This document shows, piece after piece, positions 41,009 through 51,421 of a stretch of DNA of 64,000 nucleotides. A model generated the notes under the pieces. It made no database searches and had not been told where the DNA came from. It saw nothing but the letters and a program-made list of their open reading frames with translations. A program made the position numbers and the translations under genes. Source of the stretch: Pasteurellaceae bacterium Pebbles2 (lineage in GTDB: Bacteria > Pseudomonadota > Gammaproteobacteria > Enterobacterales > Pasteurellaceae). Location of the stretch: positions 1,426,001-1,490,000 of the forward strand of contig LVZA01000001.1 of assembly GCA_023101505.1 (NCBI GenBank), in the 5' to 3' direction. Within the stretch, counting starts at the first letter, position 1; each line of letters opens with the position of its first letter.

Positions 41009-42334
41009 ATGAAAAATGTAAACAATGCGTTTAAATTAAGCGTTTTAGCTTTAGCTATTGCAGCGGTAACAGCTTGTAGTAGCGATTACAGTTCATCAAA
41101 GAACCCAGCTAAGCAAATTAACCAGCCTAAGCTAACCCAACCAACCAAAAAAGCTGAATCTCCAAAACCAGCAGCACCGAAAGCGGAGCAACCGAAAGCA
41201 GAAACTCCGAAACCTGCGGCACCAAAAGCGGAGCAACCGAAAGCAGAAGCTCCGAAACCTGCGACACCAAAAGCGGAAGCACCAAAACCTGCAGCGCCGA
41301 AAGTAGATCTTGCAAAAGAGCGTGCTAAATTGGAAGAAAATCCAAATACGGACGGTAAATGGCGTGTTTTAATTGGGGGCGGTGTAGATGCTGATAGAGT
41401 AAAAATTCATACCCCAGAAAAAAGAAGTTTTGAGTATAAAGATTTTTATACCAATGACAATGGTGTAGTGAAATTTGATACAAGAGAAATGCCAGATGTG
41501 GATCTTTCAAATTATGAAATTAATCCACAAAAAGTGCAAAAAATTGCTGACAAAGATAATCCATATCCAGCTGGTGTTGATGGCTACGTAGTCAACCAAC
41601 GCTACTCTAGCTATGCCGTTTGGAATGAACTACCAAATGTACAAAAAAATCCAGAATTCTATAGAGTTTCTTCTTATAGCACTCAGTACTGTTGTACATA
41701 TTCTAATTATGGAGCGATTGTAACAAAAGGACGTTCTCGTTTTGAATCACAAAGTGAAAACTATGTATATGGTGGTAACAGCCCTGCACCAATCTTTAAA
41801 GATGGCGGTAGCGCCACTTATAAAGGTAATGTGTTAGCAACCAATACTAGAAATGGTGGTTTCTTTAGAGAAGATTTTACTACCAGTGTAAAAAATCAAC
41901 CAGAACTTGTTAATGCTAAACCTTATACTCAAGTTCCTGCAGATGGCAAAATTGGTGAGTTAACATTGAATGCTGATTTTGCGAAGCAAGAAATCAACGG
42001 CTCAATTCAATTCTTGGATAACGCTAAAATCGATAATGCTGTGATTAACACCGGCAAAATTGATGTGAGGGATTCAACCTTTGAAGCGAGACTGGCTAGC
42101 GATAGCAAAGTTCTCCCAACTAAACGTGATTTTGACCAACATCGTCAAGGTTTTATTAAAGGGGAATTTGTCGGTCCAAACGCTGAAGAAATTGTAGGTA
42201 CAGGACGTTATGAAAACTACGAAGACACCTTAAGAAGAGGCGAGCAAGATTATCATTACAAAGCTGGCTATGACTTCATCTTCGGTGCAACGCGCGAGGG
42301 CGAATATTCTATGCCTGCGGTGGAAAGCAAATAA
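41009..42334 (+). CDS. Slam-dependent surface lipoprotein (TbpB-like C-terminal barrel)
   Basis: The 441-residue product has a lipoprotein signal peptide with lipobox VTAC (Cys23). A disordered Pro/Lys/Ala/Glu stalk follows (about residues 48-100) made of PKPAAPKAEQPKAE-type repeats. The rest is a folded domain whose C-terminus (about 270-441) has the TbpB/Lipoprot_C barrel pattern: GEFVGPNAEEIVGTGRYE, then a closing DFIFGATRE. This is the class moved to the cell surface by Slam, and a slam gene follows after 59 bp. The ligand is unknown: no receptor partner such as TbpA or HpuB is adjacent. An operator-like palindrome and a T11 tract lie upstream. Confidence 0.82.
   Translation: MKNVNNAFKLSVLALAIAAVTACSSDYSSSKNPAKQINQPKLTQPTKKAESPKPAAPKAEQPKAETPKPAAPKAEQPKAEAPKPATPKAEAPKPAAPKVDLAKERAKLEENPNTDGKWRVLIGGGVDADRVKIHTPEKRSFEYKDFYTNDNGVVKFDTREMPDVDLSNYEINPQKVQKIADKDNPYPAGVDGYVVNQRYSSYAVWNELPNVQKNPEFYRVSSYSTQYCCTYSNYGAIVTKGRSRFESQSENYVYGGNSPAPIFKDGGSATYKGNVLATNTRNGGFFREDFTTSVKNQPELVNAKPYTQVPADGKIGELTLNADFAKQEINGSIQFLDNAKIDNAVINTGKIDVRDSTFEARLASDSKVLPTKRDFDQHRQGFIKGEFVGPNAEEIVGTGRYENYEDTLRRGEQDYHYKAGYDFIFGATREGEYSMPAVESK
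41153..41305 (+). repeat. In-frame tandem repeats encoding the lipoprotein stalk
   Basis: Two nearly identical 45-bp units encode PKPAAPKAEQPKAET/A, followed by shorter degenerate PKPATPKAEA and PKPAAPK copies. The unit length is a multiple of three, so copy changes would alter stalk length without frameshift. Confidence 0.8.
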
Positions 42335-42352
42335 TCGTTATTGGCATAAATC

Positions 42353-42378
42353 AAAGCCCACACTCGTGGGCTTTTCTC
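42353..42378 (+). terminator. Attenuator-like hairpin between the lipoprotein gene and slam
   Basis: AAAGCCCA (42353-42360) pairs with TGGGCTTT (42367-42374) around a six-base loop, followed by a short T-rich stretch. Partial termination would give more lipoprotein than translocon. Confidence 0.6.
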
Positions 42379-42393
42379 AAAACAAGGATTGCT

Positions 42394-43833
42394 ATGAAAA
42401 ACTCCCGCTTATTTTTTCCGCTTTTCATTTTTCCCTTTGCCGTTCAAGCGGAAGTGGTGGGGAAAAATGCTGATGAAATCCGCATTGCCGAAGTTGAGAG
42501 CAAAAATTTTGCCCAAACATTGCCAACGCCCAAAACTGAATCGGCTCAAGGGGCGTATCAAGTATTGGAACTTAGCGATGAAGAGCTGGTTCAACAGCCT
42601 GAACTTGCACGCCAATTATTAAACCAGTTAATTGATGCTCAGCAATGGCAACTGTTACCGAAATTGCTCGCATTATACGAAAAAACACCCAATCCCGACC
42701 GCACTTTGATTGAATATGCCAAAGCGCACATTTTAATGTTAAATCAAGATTATAAGGCGGCGATTGACACACTTCGCCAAATTATCGCCGAAAATGACAG
42801 CTTCACGCCTGTGCGTTTTTTGTTGGCAAAAGCCTTATTTGAAGATTACCAAGATCAAGCCGCACAAGATCAATTTGAACGTGTGCGTGCCGACAATCCA
42901 CCTGAACGTGTGGCAAACACCAGCGCACAATATTTAAATGCGATTAACCAGCGCAACAGTTGGGATTTTGGTTTTCATTTCAGTTATTTGCAGGAAGATA
43001 ATGTGAATAATGCGTCGGATTCCGACACGGTGCGCATTGGCAATGCTTTATTCCAAAAATCGCCAGATTCCTTGCCACAAAAAGCCCACGGCGTGCAATA
43101 CGGCTTTGATTTCAGCAAAAAATGGAATTTAATGGGCGGACATTACGCCATTTTGCGCAATGATTTTACCGCCAAGCAATATTGGGATAATCACCGTTTC
43201 GATGATTTAAATAACCGCAGTTCGCTGGGTTGGCAATATCAAAACAGCCAACATCGTTTTGCGTTGTTGCCTTATTATGAACGCCGTTGGATTGGCGGAC
43301 ACCGCTACAGCAAAGGGCACGGCGTGCGTGCGGAATACGAAAGTTGGCTTAATCCGCAGTGGCGTTTGTCGCTCGCCACAGAATTTGGCAGCACACGGCA
43401 ATCTGACGCAGATTCTCGCAATGCGGATAACTACAGCCAGCTTTATTCCGCTACGCTGATTCATTTGCTCAATGCGAAAACCTATTTTTACGCAGGCGCG
43501 GATTATTCTAAAGAAAACGCCAAAGCCGATGTTTACACCTTTGATCGTGTCGGTGGTCGCCTTGGTTGGGGGCAAAGTTGGGGCTGGGGCATTTCCACAC
43601 GGCTGAATTTATATTACGCCCACAAAAACTACGACGCGCCGCACCGTATTTTGCAAAAAGTGCGCAAAGATAAAGAATTCGGTGGCACGCTCACGATTTG
43701 GAAAGGCGACTGGCATTTGTGGGGCATTACACCGAAATTGTCGTTCAATTACAACCGTGTTTCGAGCAATTTGCCCGATCTTTACAGTTACGACAAAAAA
43801 CGTGTGTATTTGAATTTTGAGAAGACGTTTTAA
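42394..43833 (+). CDS. Slam-type surface lipoprotein assembly modulator (DUF560)
   Basis: The 479-residue product has a Sec signal peptide (MKNSRLFFPLFIFPFAVQA). An N-terminal periplasmic alpha-helical TPR-like domain follows (about 50-185, PDRTLIEYAKAHILMLNQDY and a second repeat). A C-terminal beta-barrel (about 195-479) starts WDFGFHFSYLQEDNVNNASD and ends VYLNFEKTF with a terminal Phe. This is the Slam layout: an outer membrane barrel that flips specific lipoproteins to the surface. AAGGA lies six bases before the ATG. Location right after a TbpB-like lipoprotein fits the usual substrate-translocon pairing. I did not assign Slam1 or Slam2. Confidence 0.87.
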   Translation: MKNSRLFFPLFIFPFAVQAEVVGKNADEIRIAEVESKNFAQTLPTPKTESAQGAYQVLELSDEELVQQPELARQLLNQLIDAQQWQLLPKLLALYEKTPNPDRTLIEYAKAHILMLNQDYKAAIDTLRQIIAENDSFTPVRFLLAKALFEDYQDQAAQDQFERVRADNPPERVANTSAQYLNAINQRNSWDFGFHFSYLQEDNVNNASDSDTVRIGNALFQKSPDSLPQKAHGVQYGFDFSKKWNLMGGHYAILRNDFTAKQYWDNHRFDDLNNRSSLGWQYQNSQHRFALLPYYERRWIGGHRYSKGHGVRAEYESWLNPQWRLSLATEFGSTRQSDADSRNADNYSQLYSATLIHLLNAKTYFYAGADYSKENAKADVYTFDRVGGRLGWGQSWGWGISTRLNLYYAHKNYDAPHRILQKVRKDKEFGGTLTIWKGDWHLWGITPKLSFNYNRVSSNLPDLYSYDKKRVYLNFEKTF

Positions 43834-43837
43834 CAAA

Positions 43838-43866
43838 TAGGGCTAGATAACTAGCCCTAATTTTGT
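43838..43866. terminator. Bidirectional terminator between slam and ypfJ
   Basis: TAGGGCTAG-ATAA-CTAGCCCTA is a nine-base perfect stem with T-rich flanks on both strands, between convergent genes. Confidence 0.85.
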
Positions 43867-43870
43867 TGTT

Positions 43871-44713
43871 TTATTGCGCAAAACTATTACACTGTGCTGG
43901 ATCGCCAGTTTTTAAGCCTCGTTGAAACCAAGCAAGGCGTTGTGCTGATGTGCCGTGAGTGAAACTGTCGGGAACGACATAGCCCTGACTGCGTTTTTGC
44001 AAACGATCATCGCCCACCGCTTCTGCTGCCGCAAAGGCTTCTTCTAAATCGCCTGTTTCTAGCAAACCACGTTGTGCAGTGTGATAGCCCCAAACCCCAG
44101 CGAAACAGTCGGCTTGCAATTCTAATTTCACTGAAAGTTGATTTGCCTGAGCAGGATTTTGTTGTTGGGCACGGTTAATTTTCGGCAAAATACCGAGCAT
44201 ATTTTGCACGTGATGACCCACTTCGTGAGCGATAACATAAGCAAATGCCGTGTCGCCAGCCGCCCCAAGCTGATTTTTCATATCTGCATAAAAAGACAAA
44301 TCTAAATAGACTTTGCGATCATTCGGGCAGTAAAAAGGGCCCATTGCCGATTGTCCTGTACCGCACGCTGTTTTGGTTGCACCAGCATAAAGCACCATTG
44401 TCGGTGCTGGATAGTTTTGCCCATTGCGTGCAAAATAGCTTTGCCACGTGGTTTCGGTATCTTTTAATACCACACGAGAAAGTTCGTTAAGGTTTTGTTC
44501 TTCTTGGCTAGAAAGCGATGAGCTGCTAGAACTCATACCGCCCAAGCCGCTGGCATCACCACCGACTAAACCCGACAAATCCACGCCATAATACGCACCA
44601 ACTAACAGCACGATAAAACCTAGTACGCCTGTCTTTTTGCCGCCGCCCATACGCATTCCCGTGCCACGTCTGTCTTCTACATTTGAACTTTGTTCTCTAC
44701 CTTGCCAACGCAT
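43871..44713 (-). CDS. YpfJ-family neutral zinc metallopeptidase
   Basis: The 280-residue product has a basic N-terminal MRWQGREQSSNVEDRRG, a membrane helix (about 29-45), a low-complexity Ser/Gly linker and a metallopeptidase domain. The zinc motif HEVGH is at residues 163-167, and a downstream ELQADCFAGVWGY segment supplies the third ligand. This is the PF04228 pattern, as in E. coli YpfJ. The catalytic part probably lies in the periplasm. The physiological substrate is unknown. Confidence 0.9.
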   Translation of the reverse strand: MRWQGREQSSNVEDRRGTGMRMGGGKKTGVLGFIVLLVGAYYGVDLSGLVGGDASGLGGMSSSSSSLSSQEEQNLNELSRVVLKDTETTWQSYFARNGQNYPAPTMVLYAGATKTACGTGQSAMGPFYCPNDRKVYLDLSFYADMKNQLGAAGDTAFAYVIAHEVGHHVQNMLGILPKINRAQQQNPAQANQLSVKLELQADCFAGVWGYHTAQRGLLETGDLEEAFAAAEAVGDDRLQKRSQGYVVPDSFTHGTSAQRLAWFQRGLKTGDPAQCNSFAQ

Positions 44714-44888
44714 CTCATTTTCCTATTCATTAACTAATTAATAATGATGTATTGTACCTGAAAAACCAAAAAGTGCGGTTGATTTTTTAAAAATTTATGG
44801 ACTTATTGTTGTGCATTGGTTATTGTAAACAAGTTTATTAGCTCGACTAATAAATCAATGAATCATCAACTAATGTAAGGAGAACAAC

Positions 44889-45332
44889 GTGGGTTTATTT
44901 GATTTCGTAGGGAATATCGGTAAAAAAATCTTTGGTAAAGACGAAGATCCATCAGCAGCCGTAACTAAACATATTGCTGAAGACAACCCAGGCATCGAAA
45001 ATGTGTCTGTAACGGTTGAAAATGGTGTAGCAAAAATTTCAGGTAACGCTGCTTCGGCAAGCGCATTAGAAAAAGCGGTATTAATGGCTGGAAACGTTGA
45101 AGGCGTTGAAAGCGTAAACGTTGATGCAGTAACCGTTGCTAACGGCGAACAACTTGCAAGCGACGACGAATTTTATGTAATCCAAAAAGGCGACACCCTT
45201 TGGGCGATTGCAGAAAAACATTATGGCAACGGTGCAAAATACAAAGCCATTGTTGATGCGAATAAAGAAGTGATCAAAGACGAAAATAAAATCTTCCCAG
45301 GTCAAAAAATTCGTGTGCCAAAAGCACTTTAA
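44889..45332 (+). CDS. kbp: Potassium-binding BON-LysM protein
   Basis: The 147-residue product starts at GTG with AAGGAG seven bases upstream. It begins MGLFDFVGNIGKKIFGKDED, then a BON domain (about 22-85) and a C-terminal LysM domain (about 93-145, FYVIQKGDTLWAIAEKHYGN). This is the layout of E. coli Kbp (YgaU), a cytoplasmic potassium-binding protein needed under high K+. No signal peptide is present. Monocistronic. Confidence 0.9.
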   Translation: MGLFDFVGNIGKKIFGKDEDPSAAVTKHIAEDNPGIENVSVTVENGVAKISGNAASASALEKAVLMAGNVEGVESVNVDAVTVANGEQLASDDEFYVIQKGDTLWAIAEKHYGNGAKYKAIVDANKEVIKDENKIFPGQKIRVPKAL

Positions 45333-45344
45333 TTTGAATTCTGC

Positions 45345-45374
45345 AAATCCCGCTCTCAGGAGTGGGATTTTTTA
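45345..45374 (+). terminator. Terminator of kbp
   Basis: AAATCCCGCTC and GAGTGGGATTT form a stem with a four-base loop (one wobble), followed by T residues. Confidence 0.8.
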
Positions 45375-45403
45375 TTGCTGTTAGCTTAATCTTTCGCTAT
45401 AAT
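45375..45403 (+). promoter_or_regulatory. Promoter of tig
   Basis: TTGCTG, a 17-base spacer and TATAAT (45398-45403) lie 69 bp before the tig start. Confidence 0.65.
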
Positions 45404-45471
45404 TTGCCAGTTTATTTTTATTCAAACTCAGCATTTGGTTGAGTTTTCATCAATGTTAAAGGAAAAGGACA

Positions 45472-46767
45472 ATGTCAACTATTGAAACAACTCAAGGTTT
45501 AGAACGTCGTGTAAGCATCACTGTTCCTGCTGAAACAGTAACAACAGCAGTGCGTGAAGAATTAAAACGTGCCGCAAAAAATGTGCGTGTAGATGGTTTC
45601 CGTAAAGGCAAAGTGCCTGCGCAAATCGTTGAAAAACGCTTTGGTGCGTCAATTCGTCAAGATGTATTAAATGATTTATTACCACGTCATTTCTTTGATG
45701 TTGTGATTAAAGAAAAAGTTGCTATCGCAGGTCGTCCAACATTTGCGGTTGAAAGTTTTGAAGATGGCAAAGATTTAGTATTCAGCGCAACTTTTGAAGT
45801 TTATCCAGAAGTAGAATTAAAAGGTTTAGAAAACATCAAAGTTGAGAAACCTGTAGTAGAAATCACAGATGCTGATGTTGACAATATGGTAAACGTATTG
45901 CGTAAACAGCAAGCAACTTGGACAGAAAGCGATAAAGCAGCAGCGGCTGAAGATCGTGTAACTATCGATTTCGTAGGTTCTGTTGATGGTGAAGAATTTG
46001 AAGGTGGTAAAGCGACTGATTTCGTTCTTGCAATGGGTCAAGGTCGTATGATCCCTGGTTTTGAAGACGGTATCGTAGGTCATAAAGCTGGCGAGCAATT
46101 TGATATTGATGTCACTTTCCCTGCGGAATATCATTCAGAAAACTTGAAAGGTAAAGCAGCGAAGTTTGCGATTACCTTGAAAAAAGTAGAAATTCAAGTA
46201 TTACCTGAATTAACAGATGAGTTCGTGTCTAAATTTGGTCCGAATACCAAAACGGTTGACGACTTACGTGCTGAAATCCGTAAAAATATGCAACGTGAGT
46301 TGAAAAACGCATTAGTTTCACGTGTTAAACAACAAGTTATCGACGGTTTAATCGCTGAAAACGCATTTGATGTGCCTGCATCTGCGATTGATGAAGAAAT
46401 CGAAGCATTACGTGGTCAAGCTGCACAACGTTTCGGTGGCAATGCACAACAAGCTGCACAGTTACCACGTGAATTATTTGAAGAACAAGCAAAACGCCGT
46501 GTTCAAGTTGGCTTATTGTTCTCTGAAGTGATCAAAGCGAACGAATTAAAAGCAGACGAAGATCGTGTGAATGCGATGATCGCTGACATTGCTTCTGCTT
46601 ATGAACAACCAGCTGAAGTAATCGAATATTACAGCAAAAACAATGAGTTAATGGGTAATATCCGTAACGTAGTATTAGAAGAGCAAGCGGTTGATGCAGT
46701 TCTTGCTAAAGCACAAGTTACTGAAAAATCAGCTTCTTTTGATGAGATTATGAACCCACAAGCGTAA
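45472..46767 (+). CDS. tig: Trigger factor
   Basis: The 431-residue product has the N-terminal ribosome-binding domain with the signature [17 protein letters not shown] (the GFRxGxxP loop contacts L23). The FKBP-type PPIase domain follows (about 150-240, [19 protein letters not shown]), then the C-terminal chaperone arms. It binds nascent chains at the ribosome exit. It is upstream of clpP, clpX and lon, the conserved proteostasis block, with a USS pair between tig and clpP. Confidence 0.97.
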   Translation: MSTIETTQGLERRVSITVPAETVTTAVREELKRAAKNVRVDGFRKGKVPAQIVEKRFGASIRQDVLNDLLPRHFFDVVIKEKVAIAGRPTFAVESFEDGKDLVFSATFEVYPEVELKGLENIKVEKPVVEITDADVDNMVNVLRKQQATWTESDKAAAAEDRVTIDFVGSVDGEEFEGGKATDFVLAMGQGRMIPGFEDGIVGHKAGEQFDIDVTFPAEYHSENLKGKAAKFAITLKKVEIQVLPELTDEFVSKFGPNTKTVDDLRAEIRKNMQRELKNALVSRVKQQVIDGLIAENAFDVPASAIDEEIEALRGQAAQRFGGNAQQAAQLPRELFEEQAKRRVQVGLLFSEVIKANELKADEDRVNAMIADIASAYEQPAEVIEYYSKNNELMGNIRNVVLEEQAVDAVLAKAQVTEKSASFDEIMNPQA

Positions 46768-46786
46768 TTTCGCTCGTTTCATTCTT

Positions 46787-46846
46787 AAAGTGCGGTCGTT
46801 TTTTGACGAGTTTTAAAATTCGTTAAAAATAGACCGCACTTTTGTT
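46787..46846. terminator. USS pair between tig and clpP
   Basis: AAAGTGCGGTC (46787-46797) pairs with GACCGCACTTT (46832-46842); the loop is 34 bases. A T-rich stretch follows. Confidence 0.55.
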
Positions 46847-46902
46847 TTCTTTGCCTTTTTCGGGTAGAATAAGCCAGTTTATTGAAGTTTATGGAGAACG
46901 TT

Positions 46903-47487
46903 ATGTCAGTTATTCCTATGGTTGTTGAGCAATCGGCTCGTGGCGAGCGTGCTTACGACATTTATTCACGTTTATTGAAAGAACGTGTGATTTTTTTGAG
47001 CGGTCAAGTTGAAGATAATATGGCGAACTTAATTGTGGCTCAATTATTATTTTTAGAATCAGAAGATCCTGATAAAGATATTAATATTTATATTAACAGC
47101 CCAGGCGGTTCAGTAACGGCGGGTATGGCAATTTATGACACAATGCAATTCATCAAGCCAGATGTGCGTACGCTTTGCGTAGGGCAAGCGTGCTCAATGG
47201 GTGCATTTTTGTTGGCAGGGGGCACGGCTGGTAAACGTGCGGCATTGCCAAATGCACGAGTGATGATCCACCAACCTTTAGGCGGTTTTCGTGGACAAGC
47301 GTCAGACATTCAAATTCACGCACAAGAAATTTTAAAAATTAAGCACACATTGAATGATCGCCTTGCTTTCCATACGGGAAAAAGCATTGAGCAAATTGAA
47401 AAAGATACTGATCGTGATAACTTTATGTCTGCTGAAGAAGCAAAAGCATACGGTTTAATCGACAGCGTTGTAATGAAACGTGCCTAA
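46903..47487 (+). CDS. clpP: ATP-dependent Clp protease proteolytic subunit
   Basis: The 194-residue product has Ser98 in [14 protein letters not shown], His123 in [11 protein letters not shown] and a downstream aspartate, the ClpP triad. It forms the 14-mer chamber used with ClpX. The ATG at 46903 has GGAG before it and matches Haemophilus ClpP length; the upstream extension to 46882 is not supported. It is 23 bp upstream of clpX, in one operon. Confidence 0.97.
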   Translation: MSVIPMVVEQSARGERAYDIYSRLLKERVIFLSGQVEDNMANLIVAQLLFLESEDPDKDINIYINSPGGSVTAGMAIYDTMQFIKPDVRTLCVGQACSMGAFLLAGGTAGKRAALPNARVMIHQPLGGFRGQASDIQIHAQEILKIKHTLNDRLAFHTGKSIEQIEKDTDRDNFMSAEEAKAYGLIDSVVMKRA

Positions 47488-47510
47488 ATATAACGAATTG
47501 GAAAGCAAAA

Positions 47511-48758
47511 ATGACAGATGAAAAAGAAACGTGTTGCTCATTTTGTGGCAAATCGCAAGATGACGTTGGCAAATTGATCGCAGGCACTTCGGGCTATATT
47601 TGTGGTGAATGTATCGATCTTTGCCACCATTTATTACACACAGATGACGCAAGTGCAGAAAGCGCCGAAGAAGCGAGTGAAGAAAAAGTTGAGCCAGCGA
47701 AATTGCCAACGCCTCACGAAATTCGTGCAAATTTAGACGATTATGTGATTGGGCAAGAGTATGCTAAAAAAGTATTAGCCGTTGCATTATATAATCATTA
47801 CAAACGCTTACGTTCTAATCACCAGACTGATGAAGTGGAATTAAGTAAAAGTAATGTGCTATTAATTGGCCCGACAGGAAGCGGTAAAACCTTGTTAGCT
47901 CAAACCTTAGCAAGAATGTTGAATGTGCCTTTTGCAATGGCAGACGCAACCACGTTGACCGAAGCGGGCTATGTGGGCGAAGACGTGGAAAACGTGATCC
48001 AAAAATTATTGCAAAATTGTGATTACGACACCGAAAAAGCCGAGCAAGGGATTATTTATATCGACGAAATTGACAAAATTACCCGTAAATCAGAAAATCC
48101 ATCGATTACTCGAGATGTGTCGGGCGAGGGCGTGCAACAAGCCTTGTTGAAATTAATCGAGGGCACGGTGGCATCTGTTCCGCCACAAGGTGGACGCAAG
48201 CACCCACAACAGGATATGTTGCGTGTGGATACTTCAAAAATCTTGTTTATTTGCGGCGGTGCATTTGCTGGTTTAGATAAAATCGTTCAGCGTCGTGTGC
48301 ACGTAGGCAGTGGCATTGGTTTTGATGCGGAAGTGAAAGGCGAACAAGACGAATTAAGCCTAACAGATTTATTCAAGCAAATCGAAACCGAAGATTTAAT
48401 TAAGTTTGGTATGATCCCTGAATTTGTGGGGCGTTTACCTGTGGTTGCACCGTTAAGCGAATTAGATGAAACGGCATTAATTCAAATTTTAACTGAACCA
48501 AAAAATGCGTTAGTGAAACAATATCAAGCCTTATTTGGTTTAGAAGATGTTGAATTAGAATTCACCAAAGAAGCCTTACACGCAATGGCGAAAAAAGCCC
48601 TTGCTCGTAAAACAGGGGCGCGTGGATTACGTTCCATTGTGGAGGGCGTGTTGCTTGATACAATGTATGATTTACCATCATTGGAAAATCTTGCCAAAGT
48701 GGTGGTGGACGAAACCGTCATCAACGATGGCACTGCACCCAAATTGGAATATAAATAA
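47511..48758 (+). CDS. clpX: ATP-dependent Clp protease ATP-binding subunit ClpX
   Basis: The 415-residue product has an N-terminal zinc-binding domain (CSFCGK and CGECIDLC). The AAA+ module has Walker A GPTGSGKT, Walker [11 protein letters not shown] and the pore loop GYVGEDV, and the C-terminal ClpX domain carries [11 protein letters not shown]. It unfolds ssrA-tagged and other substrates and feeds them to ClpP. Confidence 0.97.
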   Translation: MTDEKETCCSFCGKSQDDVGKLIAGTSGYICGECIDLCHHLLHTDDASAESAEEASEEKVEPAKLPTPHEIRANLDDYVIGQEYAKKVLAVALYNHYKRLRSNHQTDEVELSKSNVLLIGPTGSGKTLLAQTLARMLNVPFAMADATTLTEAGYVGEDVENVIQKLLQNCDYDTEKAEQGIIYIDEIDKITRKSENPSITRDVSGEGVQQALLKLIEGTVASVPPQGGRKHPQQDMLRVDTSKILFICGGAFAGLDKIVQRRVHVGSGIGFDAEVKGEQDELSLTDLFKQIETEDLIKFGMIPEFVGRLPVVAPLSELDETALIQILTEPKNALVKQYQALFGLEDVELEFTKEALHAMAKKALARKTGARGLRSIVEGVLLDTMYDLPSLENLAKVVVDETVINDGTAPKLEYK

Positions 48759-48770
48759 ATCCTGTTGAAG

Positions 48771-48805
48771 AAAAAAGTGCGGTTAATTTGACCGCACTTT
48801 TTGCC
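48771..48805 (+). terminator. USS-pair terminator of clpPX
   Basis: AAAAAGTGCGGT (48772-48783) and ACCGCACTTTTT (48791-48802) form a 12-bp stem with a seven-base loop. Confidence 0.85.
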
Positions 48806-48811
48806 TTTCCC

Positions 48812-48838
48812 CTTGAAGTTATATTTTCTGCCCTTATA
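48812..48838 (+). promoter_or_regulatory. Sigma-32-like heat-shock promoter of lon
   Basis: CTTGAA (48812-48817), 13 bases, and CCCTTATA (48831-48838) match the heat-shock pattern CTTGAA-N11-15-CCCATNT. It lies 41 bp before lon. Confidence 0.7.
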
Positions 48839-48879
48839 TTGTGCCTTAACAGTTTAGAATTTAAAGAAAGAGAAAGAAT

Positions 48880-51312
48880 ATGAACGCAAAACGTAGCACC
48901 GAAAATAGCGAAATGAAAGATATTCCCGTTCTTCCGCTGAGAGATGTGGTGGTGTTCCCTTATATGGTGATGCCATTATTTGTCGGGCGTGAGAAATCTA
49001 TTCGTAGCCTAGAGCAGGCAATGGAAGCAGGTAAGCAATTATTGCTCGTGGCACAAAAACAAGCCGATGTGGAAGAACCACGCATTGAAGATTTATTCGA
49101 TGTGGGAACGGTAGTGAATATTATTCAGTTGCTGAAATTACCTGACGGCACGGTGAAAGTGTTGGTTGAAGGGCAGCAGCGTGCGAAAGTGCTTGAAATG
49201 CGTGATGACGGCTCATTTTCTGCCACGGTAAGTTTAATTGAAAATACTTACGGCGAAGAAAAAGATATGCAAGTGTTGCGTGATGTCATTTTGAATGAAT
49301 TTGACACTTTCGTGAAACAAAACAAAAAAATTCAGCCTGAAATTAGCAACGCTTTATCTAGCATTGTTGAATTTGACCGTTTCGCCGATACTTTGGCGGC
49401 ACATTTACCTGTGCCATTACGCCATAAACAGGAAGTGTTGGAACGTGCCAATGTGCAAGCTCGCTTGGAATATTTACTCGGTGCAATGGAAAGCGAAACC
49501 GATTTGCTACAAGTAGAAAAACGCATTCGTAGCAAAGTTAAAGAGCAAATGGAAAAAACGCAGCGTGATTATTATCTTAACGAACAAATTAAAGCAATTC
49601 GTAAAGAACTAGGCAATAATGACGAAAGTGCTGATGAAAGCGAGATCGATCAGCTTTACCAAAAATTAGAAGCGGCAAAATTACCTACTGAAGCTCGTGA
49701 AAAAGTGGAAGCCGAGCTGAAAAAGCTCAAAATGATGTCGCCAATGTCTTCTGAAGCGACGGTGGTACGTAGTTACATTGATTGGATGTTGCAAGTGCCT
49801 TGGCACAAAACTAGCAAAGTGAAAAAAGATTTAGCTAAAGCCCAAGAGGTGCTAGATGCCGATCACTACGGCTTAGAACGTGTGAAAGAGCGTATCTTAG
49901 AGTACCTTGCGGTGCAAAGTCGTTTGAATAAAATCAAAGGCCCAATCCTTTGCTTAGTTGGACCGCCAGGGGTAGGTAAAACGTCATTAGGACAATCAAT
50001 CGCAAATGCCACTGGGCGTAAATATGTACGTATGGCATTAGGTGGCGTGCGTGATGAAGCGGAAATTCGTGGGCATCGCAAAACTTATATCGGTTCATTA
50101 CCAGGGAAATTAATCCAAAAAATGGCAAAAGTGGGGGTGAAAAATCCGCTATTCTTGCTTGATGAGATTGATAAAATGGCAATGGATCATCGTGGCGACC
50201 CAGCTTCAGCCTTATTGGAAGTGCTTGATCCTGAACAAAATACCAAATTCAACGACCATTATTTGGAAGTGGATTATGATTTGTCTGATGTAATGTTCGT
50301 CGCCACCTCAAATTCAATGAATATTCCAGATCCATTGTTGGATCGTATGGAAGTAATTCGTCTATCGGGTTATACCGAAGATGAAAAATTGAATATTGCG
50401 ACTCGTCATTTATTGGCAAAACAAATCGAACGCAATGGCTTGAAAGCAGGCGAGCTTAATGTTGAAGAAAGTGCGATTTTAGACATTATTCGTTATTACA
50501 CTCGTGAAGCTGGCGTGCGTGGGCTTGAGCGTGAAATTTCTAAAATCTGCCGTAAAGCCGTGAAAAATCTATTGTTAGATAAAAAATTGAAATCACTAAC
50601 GGTAAATTCAGCGAATTTGCACGATTATCTTGGTGTGAAACGTTTTGATTTCGGTTTAGCCGATACGCAAAATCGAGTAGGCGAAGTAACAGGATTAGCG
50701 TGGACGCAAGTAGGTGGCGATTTATTAACCATCGAAACCGCTTCGGTGATCGGTAAAGGCAAATTAACGTTTACTGGTTCTCTGGGCGATGTGATGAAAG
50801 AAAGTATCCAAGCCGCAATGACTGTGGTACGTTCTCGTGCTGAAAAACTGGGCATTGCCAACGATTTCCACGAAAAACGAGATATTCACATTCACGTGCC
50901 AGACGGTGCAACGCCAAAAGACGGTCCGAGTGCAGGTATCGCAATGTGTACTGCTTTGGTTTCGTGCTTAACAGGCAACCCAGTGCGTGCCGATGTGGCG
51001 ATGACGGGCGAAATCAGCTTACGTGGTAAAGTGTTGCCGATTGGCGGATTGAAAGAGAAATTATTAGCGGCTCACCGTGGCGGCATTAAAACGGTTATTA
51101 TTCCAAAAGAAAATGTGAAAGATTTGGAAGAAATCCCTGAAAATGCCAAAAATAATTTAGCTATTCACGCCGTGGAAAGTATTGACGAGGTGCTGACGAT
51201 TGCATTAGAAAATCCGCCTGAAGGCGTGGAAATTGTCAAACTTTCTCCGATTAATGCGGTGAAAGTTCCACGTGCAAGAAAGCGTAGCAAAATTGCACCT
51301 ACAGTGAATTAA
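48880..51312 (+). CDS. lon: ATP-dependent protease La
   Basis: The 810-residue product has the N-terminal substrate domain ([20 protein letters not shown]), an AAA+ module with Walker [10 protein letters not shown] and Walker [12 protein letters not shown], and the protease domain with catalytic Ser in [11 protein letters not shown] and Lys in [10 protein letters not shown]. It degrades misfolded and regulatory proteins. The upstream element looks like a sigma-32 promoter. Full length. Confidence 0.97.
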   Translation: MNAKRSTENSEMKDIPVLPLRDVVVFPYMVMPLFVGREKSIRSLEQAMEAGKQLLLVAQKQADVEEPRIEDLFDVGTVVNIIQLLKLPDGTVKVLVEGQQRAKVLEMRDDGSFSATVSLIENTYGEEKDMQVLRDVILNEFDTFVKQNKKIQPEISNALSSIVEFDRFADTLAAHLPVPLRHKQEVLERANVQARLEYLLGAMESETDLLQVEKRIRSKVKEQMEKTQRDYYLNEQIKAIRKELGNNDESADESEIDQLYQKLEAAKLPTEAREKVEAELKKLKMMSPMSSEATVVRSYIDWMLQVPWHKTSKVKKDLAKAQEVLDADHYGLERVKERILEYLAVQSRLNKIKGPILCLVGPPGVGKTSLGQSIANATGRKYVRMALGGVRDEAEIRGHRKTYIGSLPGKLIQKMAKVGVKNPLFLLDEIDKMAMDHRGDPASALLEVLDPEQNTKFNDHYLEVDYDLSDVMFVATSNSMNIPDPLLDRMEVIRLSGYTEDEKLNIATRHLLAKQIERNGLKAGELNVEESAILDIIRYYTREAGVRGLEREISKICRKAVKNLLLDKKLKSLTVNSANLHDYLGVKRFDFGLADTQNRVGEVTGLAWTQVGGDLLTIETASVIGKGKLTFTGSLGDVMKESIQAAMTVVRSRAEKLGIANDFHEKRDIHIHVPDGATPKDGPSAGIAMCTALVSCLTGNPVRADVAMTGEISLRGKVLPIGGLKEKLLAAHRGGIKTVIIPKENVKDLEEIPENAKNNLAIHAVESIDEVLTIALENPPEGVEIVKLSPINAVKVPRARKRSKIAPTVN

Positions 51313-51328
51313 AACAGCTAATTTTTGC

Positions 51329-51368
51329 ACCGCGCTTTTTGCTTTAGCGGCAAAAGTGCGGTTTTTTT
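51329..51368 (+). terminator. Terminator of lon with a variant USS
   Basis: ACCGCGCTTTT (51329-51339) faces AAAAGTGCGGT (51352-51362) and is followed by eight T. The left copy has G for A and pairs by wobble, so the terminator survives but the left USS is damaged. Confidence 0.75.
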
Positions 51369-51421
51369 TAAGCGAGTTTTCGTTTATAATCGCTAAAATT
51401 TATTAGATTAATATAGGATCA

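Noticed and set aside
42572-42772. Minus-strand frames within slam and other dense-shadow areas
   Set aside because: No ribosome sites, no recognisable protein features, and the opposite strand is coding.
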